Assembly: GCA_021234155.1 (NCBI GenBank)
Contig: JAJEKV010000101.1
Coordinates: 1,741,332-1,805,331 of the forward strand
Length of the DNA stretch: 64,000 nucleotides
Source: Isoetes taiwanensis
Taxonomy: Eukaryota; Streptophyta; Lycopodiopsida; Isoetales; Isoetaceae
Direction of reading: 5' to 3'
How positions within the stretch are numbered: position 1 is the first letter of the stretch; each line of letters begins with the position of its first letter. A program made the position numbers and the translations under genes. The notes under the pieces are model-generated. The model made no database searches. It was not told the origin of the DNA and was given only the letters and a program-made list of their open reading frames with translations. Of the stretch, positions 56,578 to 64,000 are shown piece after piece.

Positions 56578-59500
56578 GAAAAGGCAAATGCCCCCTTAAA
56601 ATAGGCGTGGATGTATCTGAACATATTGTGGAGCAATTTGAGCAATTCTGGGAGAAGTTCAAAGAGTTTCCTTGAAGGGTAAGAAGTTGTAATTTTGACT
56701 ACATAGAAGGCAGTTACATAAAAGGGGTTGATTCTCTCAAGTGCCATACATACGTATCTTCTTAAAGCTATAGCAAGGGGCGAATCACGGGTTAGAGGTA
56801 AGTTGCTTATGCTGAACAAATATATTTATAGCATTTGGAGCTAGGATGCCATGGAACTGCTAGTACAAATGTGGCTTGCTTCACAATATTCTGCATGCAG
56901 CATCTATAGTAGTAGCATTGAGTTGGCACATCGTTTTTATTACGATCATGCTGTAGCACCAGGCATTAGAATGTTTGTCTTACTGTTCTCTGCGTTGTCT
57001 TTTTTCCAAAAAGAATATTTAAGTGTCTTTGTGCTCATATAAGATCGAACTATTGCACTGAAACAAGCGCCAGTTGTTTCGAAGATTGTTCTCATAAGCT
57101 GGTGTTTTCTTAGATGTTATGAATTTCTGGGTTGCTGCTTAACAAATGTGATTTTATTCAGGGAAAATATGATCCTACAGAGCATTTGTCCTCAGGTTTT
57201 TTGGCTTGTTTACAGTAAAGTTAGCAGGTATACGATTTACTAGCATTTCAGTGAAAAGTGAAAGAAGTACTCTTAACAATATGTGTGCTCTTCCTGATTC
57301 TTTTCAATGCATTGTTCTGGAAAACAGGATTCCACCTCGAATTGCCTAGATTTCCAGTTTCCACCATCTTGCTTTCCAGAATGTTAGCAAATCTTTTGTG
57401 AACATGTTAAAAAGCACTTGAAAAACTTTGTGGACCTATAACTCTGTCCATTACTATGCTGTTTACACTGCCGTGCTATTTTCATCTTTATTAGTTATGT
57501 TAGGATCTCTTAAATTATGACTAACTAGGCTTGATAGGCCAAACGTGGACAAAGTTAACAACATAACAATAATGGGAATATAAAGTCAGTTTGATGAAGG
57601 ATTGTAGTTTTCTCAGCTAGAGGCCAGTGTTGCTGCTGTTTTCTGATAGAACAGAGCACTTTCTGAGTTATGCCTCTTGACCTTTTCTTATCTGTGCAAT
57701 CATCCTGGTTATCAATTCTAGTTTGTGCTATTTCAACTAGCTGATGTAGTTTATTGTTCATAGGCAGTTTCATATATAGGATGTAACATAGTAACGGTAG
57801 CCTTGCATTGCAGTGGCTTTGACATTAATTGGTGGAGTTCAACATGTGGATGCCTCTGGAACAAGAGTACAGGGGAGTCACACTTGCTCCTTGTTGGGGA
57901 TCCTGGTCTGATGCTTAGAATCGATGACAACTAATTCAAACATTTAACAAGCAATGGAAAACTTCTGGCAGGTACTGGCAAGTCACAGTTTTTGAAGTAT
58001 GCAGCAAAACTGAGTCATCGATCTGTCATTACGACTGGGCTTGGAAGCACTAGTGCTGGACTTACCGTGACAGCTGTAAAGGATGGGGGTGAGCAAAGAC
58101 AAGCTGACAACAAAGCCATCTGTAGCCAAGCCAAAGTTCTGACTGTTGCATCCTTTTTTTTCTAGACAGATCGTTGGGCCTTGTGTGTCATCCTTATTCT
58201 TGCTCTTATGTCTATCTTCTCTGTCATTACTTAAGAAAGAATCTTCCCCTTTCCTTTGCTGTTTGTTAGAGAACCTGCAAGGCAACAGCTGATATTGTCT
58301 TCCTTTTGTTTTAGGAGAATGGATGTTAGAGGCAGGAGCCCTTGTTTTGGCAGATGGAGGATTATGCTGTATTGATGGGTGACAGGTCTGGATGCAATTT
58401 CCTGCAAACTTAGTTTGGGTTCTTGCATAACGCATTTCCATTCAGCATCCGAGGAGCGGATAGAGCTACAATACATGAAGCTATGGAGCAACAAACCATC
58501 AGCGTCGCCAAAGGTCATGCCTTTCTCCTTTGAAAATCTGCTTTTTTGTACCACAAAGAGAAAGCAAAAAAGAAAAGAACAATGTACTTTGATGTCAAAT
58601 TGTACAGTGTTCATTGCTTATAGTTACAAGCAAAATTGTGGAAGCTATGGGCATAAATACAAAATGTTTCCACTTGGTCAGCTTGTGAGAACGAAAAGTG
58701 GTACCATGCTTAGGCATATTAAAGATCGGAAGACCTGTAGGCAGTGATGGTCATGTGCCCACCAGGCTATGTAGTGAAAATTCCTTGAAGGAAGTTCCGT
58801 CTTTGACCCTATTTTATTGTCAATTTCAGGCTGGACTTGTCACAACTTTGAATACCAGAACAACGGTTTTTTGGTGTCACAAATCCCAAAGGCCAATCGA
58901 TCCTAGTCAGCGTATGCTTATTTATAGGTTCTAGGAAAGGATTTGGGAGTTAAGGAAGTTCCTTTGGCTTTATCTCATCTACCAAGACCTTAAACTTCTT
59001 CCAGCTCTCTCTGTAAACACCACGCTTTCTGGCCCATTACTGAATCGATTTGACATTGTGCTGGTGCTCCTCGACACTAAGAACCCTGAATGGGATAATA
59101 TTGTCTCCAAGCATATACTTTCAGAGGTTTGCACACCATCTTGTACAGTCTGCATCTCTTTTTATGCAGTAAACTATATCAGGGTTTGAATTTTTTTCTT
59201 TTTTCAGCATACTCAAAAAGAAAGCACAATTGTGTCAGCAGTCTCACTGGATTCTGGGCCTTGCCATGCTCAGGAGGTAATCAAGATTTCTTAAGCACAA
59301 TGTGTGTGCCAAGCTTATCAAACAGTATTATTTACTCTTAAAATTGTAATATATTAATGTCTTCTTCCAGATATATCCAGTATGTCAAGCAAAAATACAA
59401 CCTATATTAACTGATGAGGCAGAACAGATTATCATAAAGATATTACCAGTTGCAGCGTAAATCCTCTGTGGATAATGCTGGTCTGTCCATCTGTGTATCT

Positions 59501-60070
59501 TAGCAATTCCAGCTTATACTTTTCTATCCAAGTCTTACATCCCTTAATGTTTCTGCATCCTCTGCAGCAAGAACAACAATTCGTATGTTGGAAGCTTGAT
59601 AAGGCTTGCTCAGGGTAGGAGTCTATGTCTGGAAACTTTTTGTATCATAATATTTATTGACATTCTTTTTTCATACAGCTCATGCAAGATTAATGTACAG
59701 AAAACATGTTATCGCATGGATGCAATAGCAACTATTGTTTGTACGAATCTTCCATGATGACTTCCACCATTCTTGATAATATTGGAAATGCACTTCATTC
59801 TACGTTTTCGGAGGATCTGGCGTGGAATGTATCCATTACGATAATAAATGTTGGACTTGGTTGTATAGTTTAATATTTTTTAAGTTTTCCCCTAACTTAT
59901 CCAAAGATGTTAAACAGGAGCAGGTAATTCTGGAGAAGTTAAACATACTCGATCCCAAGCAGTTGGGAAGCTCCCATTCTTCAGCTGTTAAAACTTCCAA
60001 ATATTTTGTCAGATCAGAAAATGATGCAGCTGAAAATGCTGAGACAACCCACTTACAATGTCTGTTTTGA
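56578..60070 (+). pseudogene. MCM9: Partial second MCM9 copy, exons 8-20
   Basis: The exons correspond to those of the first copy: 56578-56678, 57162-57227, 57814-57905, 57972-58088, 58315-58385, 58446-58513, 58830-c.58912, 59015-59126, 59208-59276, 59371-59480, 59568-59614, 59679-c.59820, 59918-60070. Exons 1-7 are absent, so there is no N-terminal or zinc domain. Walker A (GTGKSQFLKYAAK) is intact. The Walker B exon reads CCID then a shift, losing the catalytic Glu context, and a base is missing in the exon before Walker A. Other exons (HTQKESTIVSAVSLDSG, LEKLNILDPKQLGSSHSSAV) read better here than in copy 1. Either a truncated tandem duplicate or an assembly artefact. Confidence 0.8.
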
Positions 60071-60987
60071 AGCCTTGCAGCAGAACAAGAAAGGATACTC
60101 ACGTTTGAACTTAGTAAAAAGCAATACAAATGTTTTGAAAATAAAATTTATCTTGTGAGTAGGGAGAGGATGATCCTCCTCGATTTATGCGTTTCTCTTA
60201 GTATGTGTACAGCATGATATTTTAATATACTAATAATAAAAGTCTTTTTTATTCTAAATGTAATATGTGTATGAGATTAGTACTCTTTTGGATAGGAGGA
60301 ATGATTATCCAAATTCATATTGAGTAGGAATGTCTGTCTGCATGCTCTTGAGTATATGCACACAAGGTTTAAAGGCAAAGTTTTATGGTTCAGCTTGGGA
60401 GTGCAAAGTATAATAATCTGGTTTTCAACGTATTATGATGGCGAATGTTCCCCAGCAGCCATTATTTTCATTTAAAATTGGCTGCTCTTGCTGTCCAAGG
60501 TTGGAGCTTGCAGATCGATCCAATTTCCTTCAGCTGTGGCGCCAATTTTTTTAGGGGCAACCATGACGTGGAGGGGAAATGATATATGAAAGGCCAAGAT
60601 TTATTTAGGATCATATGCCATGAATTAAAGGGATGGATGGATGGCACGGGTTGAGATAGAGGTATTCTGATGAATCTGTCTTATCCACATGCAATGCGTA
60701 ATTCATTTAGGGAATCGTTCGTCATGGAATGTCCTCAAAGGAATGTATGCCATACATCGTTCTAGATGTGACAAATAGAGGTGCAGATTGATAGACGTAA
60801 GGCGGAAATAAATAATTGCATTTTTTTTGAAGGGTTATAGATCTCACCAAAATGTATCACATCTTTTTGTTGCCTATATAAAAACTCGAAATGGTGCTTT
60901 CGGCGTTCTTTGAGGCATAAAATTATGAATGGTAAATGATACATTGATGCAATTGTTGAATTAATTCACATTTAAAAAATTACACCA

Positions 60988-61495
<508 letters not shown>

Positions 61496-61536
61496 GTAAA
61501 TTTCCTCAATCAAAGAAATGTACATCTAAAGGCGTT

Positions 61537-62169
61537 ATGGGAATTGGATCCAGTGTTGTTGATCTGGTTATGACAGGGATCCATATGGTGGATAGCATTA
61601 GTGACTTGAGTATCGATGATGGCATACCAACTTCTGATCACTTCCCAATTGCGGTGCATTTAAGACTTCAGGACCAGGGTGTTATAAACACACCTAACCC
61701 AGAAACACAAACTAGGATAAACATGGATCCACGTAAGATGGGTATCTTTAAGAAGATGTGTGAGCAAAATGCTAAGGAGCTTACATGGCCGGAGAACTTA
61801 GTAGAATTGGACACGATGCTTACCTCTATGTTACTTGAGGTGGCTCAGAAATGCTTCATACCTCGTCGTGCATTGAAAGGATTGCCATGTAATGGGTGGT
61901 ATGACACGGAATGTAAAAGTAAGAGGCTGGAATTTAAGACTGCAACACAGGAAGATAAAGGCAAGGTTCAGAAGGAATATCGACAATTAGTGAGAAGGAA
62001 AAAACGAGCATACTACCAAACCAAACAGGAAACACTGGTAAGTGAATTGTTATCACAGCCAAAGAAATTCTGGACAAGGTTGAAAGCCAGAAAACAACAG
62101 ACTAGTCTTTTAGATGTGGATAGTTTATTACAACAACCGCATAAACTATATCACGAAGGGATTGCATGA
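61537..62169 (+). pseudogene. LINE ORF2: endonuclease C-terminus and linker, 210-codon open stretch
   Basis: Open from MGIGSSVVDLVMTGIHMVDS through the endonuclease SDHFPI motif, then a linker (KGLPCNGWYDTECKSKRLEF, RRKKRAYYQTKQETLVSELL) to a TGA at 62169. It is the longest intact LINE frame in the duplicated region and is broken in the left copy. Confidence 0.8.
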
Positions 62170-62268
62170 GAAAATGGGATGAACAAGGTGATAATCTCAC
62201 TTTTTTGATGCGATATATTTGAAGGGCTGAAATCACTTTCGTGTGGCAAGGCAGCTGATGCACTTGGG

Positions 62269-63830
62269 TTGATGGCAGAGATGATAAAATGGGCTGGTCC
62301 AGCTGTAACCAGTGTCATCACGAAAATGATGAATAGAGCGTTGGTTGAAGGCTTCCCTCACACATGGCAAGTCAATAGAGTGGTACCAATCCATAAAGCA
62401 GGAGACGTCAGCGACCCAAGCAACTATAGAATGATCATGGTAAGCAGTTTATTTTCAAAATTATTTGCCAAGCTTATAGAGATAAAGTTAAGTGATTGGG
62501 CAGATGCACAATGTTAGAGCATGTCGGGGAAGTAGGTTTTAGACCTAACAGTCTACACTAGACCACTTAATTACTATGAGAGTAGTGGCGGATCTTTGTG
62601 AAGAAAACTAAAAATCCGCTCTTTGCTTGCTTTGTGGATCTTACTAAAGCTTTTATATGCTAAGAAGAGGGAACATTTGGGAATACATGGATCACATAGG
62701 GGTGCCACGGGAGCTCGTAAACGCAAAGATGTCGATTATATGAGAAAGTGTTAGTAAGGCTATCTTTTCCGCTAAACAAATCACAGTAAGCGTAGAGATA
62801 ATTAGTAACATTAGGGTGAAGCAAGGATGCCCTCTATCCCCTACATTATTTGGGATATATATAGACCAGTTGGAGATGTGGATGCAGAGAGACATAGTGG
62901 AGGGGGACTACACTTGCCCGGATACTTGCTTATTCTACTTTTTATATGCGTATGATATTGTTATCCTTGCTCATGAGCTACCACGATATGCGAGGCACTT
63001 GGAGGCACTAGCCAATTTACGTGATGCTACTAAAAAATGCAGTGAATTTGAATAAGACTAAAATTCTCATTTTTGGAAAACGAGTTCATAATTTCCACTT
63101 CCAATATAAGGGAGAAGAGGTGGAAATAGCAGACACACATAAATATTTAGGGCTTATAGTGGACCACAATTATGGGTGGAACAAGGCAAATTGGGCTCAG
63201 ATCTGGGATTAAGGCACTATACGCAATGCAGCAGAAATGCAAAAAAGCAGGGATTGTAGACTGGAAACTGAAGAAAATGTTATATCAAACCTTAGTCAGG
63301 ATAGTTGTGTTGTACGGATGTGAGGTTTGGTTTTCTTTGTACTTGGGTCGATGTCCTTCGGGACTCTCCTAAGAAATGTGGAAAAGAGTTGAGAAAATTC
63401 AAAAGAAATTTCTTCTGGCAGAACTAGGGGTTAAAATGCAAACCCGTATCATATGATGTTGGCTGAAGGAGGGATGGAGATGTTAGAAGCTGAAGCATTA
63501 TTTCTGACGCTCAAATATGTGCAAAAGATCCATGATATGGATGCTGATAGGCTACCAAGGCTTGCAATGATACAGAGTAGTCTTAAGGGATGGTATAATG
63601 AAGTGAGTAAATGGTTGGGTAAGTGGGGAATGGTGCTAGAAGATATGCCATCAGAGGAGGACGAGCTAAGGGAATGGGTCCACGACATATCGAGAAAAAA
63701 TCTTGGCATAATGCGAGCAATCGAAAATGGCATTTTACAAAAAAGAAATTAATCCAGCACTTGGAGAAGCACTGCATCTCTTGGGTAAGCTGTCTTACTT
63801 TAAAAGACATTTATTGTGCAGACTAAGATT
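62269..63830 (+). pseudogene. LINE ORF2: reverse transcriptase and thumb, frameshifted
   Basis: RT blocks: VNRVVPIHKAGDVSDPSNYR, VKQGCPLSPTLFGIYIDQLE, then LYAYDIVILAHE in place of YADD, then LNKTKILIFGKR and ADTHKYLGLIVDHNYGWNK. The thumb follows (MWKRVEKIQKKF, LREWVHDISRKNLGIMRAIE). Five or more frame changes occur. Confidence 0.8.
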
Positions 63831-63891
63831 AAGTTCACATCACCTGGGAGTGGAGGTTGGTAGATGGGGGAATCTCCCCCGAAACTTACGT

Positions 63892-63957
63892 ACCTGTAAA
63901 ACATGTGGAGCTGATGTACTGGAGAATGAGGCACACCTTATTCTTCGCTGTCCTGCA
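63892..63957 (+). pseudogene. LINE ORF2 terminal zinc knuckle
   Basis: CKTCGADVLENEAHLILRC has the spacing CX2CX9HX4C, the same as CRLCHLNVIESEEHFIFTC at 38.9 kb. The ORF continues past the window edge. Confidence 0.8.
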
Positions 63958-64000
63958 TATAAAAATTTAAGGAGACGGATGGGTATTCCTACCGGGATCT

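Overview
This is nuclear DNA of a land plant. It is AT-rich and intron-bearing, and it is dense in LINE, Ty1/copia and Ty3/gypsy debris. I recognise two host gene loci: a nodulin-like/MFS membrane transporter at the left edge (minus strand, running off the window) and an MCM9 replicative-helicase-family gene of about 20 exons (plus strand, 34.9-46.9 kb). The size of the intergenic and intronic TE load suggests a large genome (fern, lycophyte or gymnosperm are possible), but I cannot name the species.

Layout. 0-6 kb: nodulin-like gene with a duplicated first exon; the near copy is frameshifted and the far copy is intact. 7-11 kb: a 5'-truncated LINE (minus). 11-15 kb: minisatellites, a G-quadruplex-type G tract, a 420-bp foldback element, a poly(A)-tailed LINE 3' fragment and a 119-bp direct repeat pair. 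15-23 kb: a second LINE with both ORFs, plus the ORF1 of a third LINE interrupted by a 321-bp MITE. 24-27 kb: LINE ORF1p debris and a gypsy pol fragment. 27.3-32.1 kb: an LTR element (1.5-kb 5' LTR, tRNA-type primer binding site) whose internal region opens with two separately promoted ORFs. 32-34.6 kb: LINE ORF1p, tandem repeats and a GC-rich foldback. 34.9-46.9 kb: MCM9, with a copia element (itself containing a LINE 3' end) in intron 5. 47-64 kb: downstream LINE, then a second partial copy of MCM9 exons 8-20 plus the same LINE, i.e. a tandem duplication about 13.2-13.4 kb apart, or an assembly artefact.

Most interesting part: the first internal ORF of the LTR element (29.5-30.7 kb) ends in a clear histone H3 fold, and near its N-terminus carries an AKTKQIA stretch resembling the H3 tail (ARTKQTA). 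The tail and the fold are separated by about 300 residues of charged low-complexity sequence. Each of the two ORFs is preceded by the same module: two copies of a 65-70-bp palindromic hairpin about 200 bp apart, a TATAAATAG box, and a 5' leader with an AGGCGATTTT...TAGGCGC motif. I know of no described system of this layout, but I could not search. The copy is decayed, and its in-frame stops are all explainable as C-to-T changes.

Sequence quality: the two MCM9 copies carry indels in exons and introns alike, and at two homopolymers the copies deviate from the open frame in opposite directions. This looks like residual long-read error, so the frameshifts here should not be taken as proof of pseudogenes.
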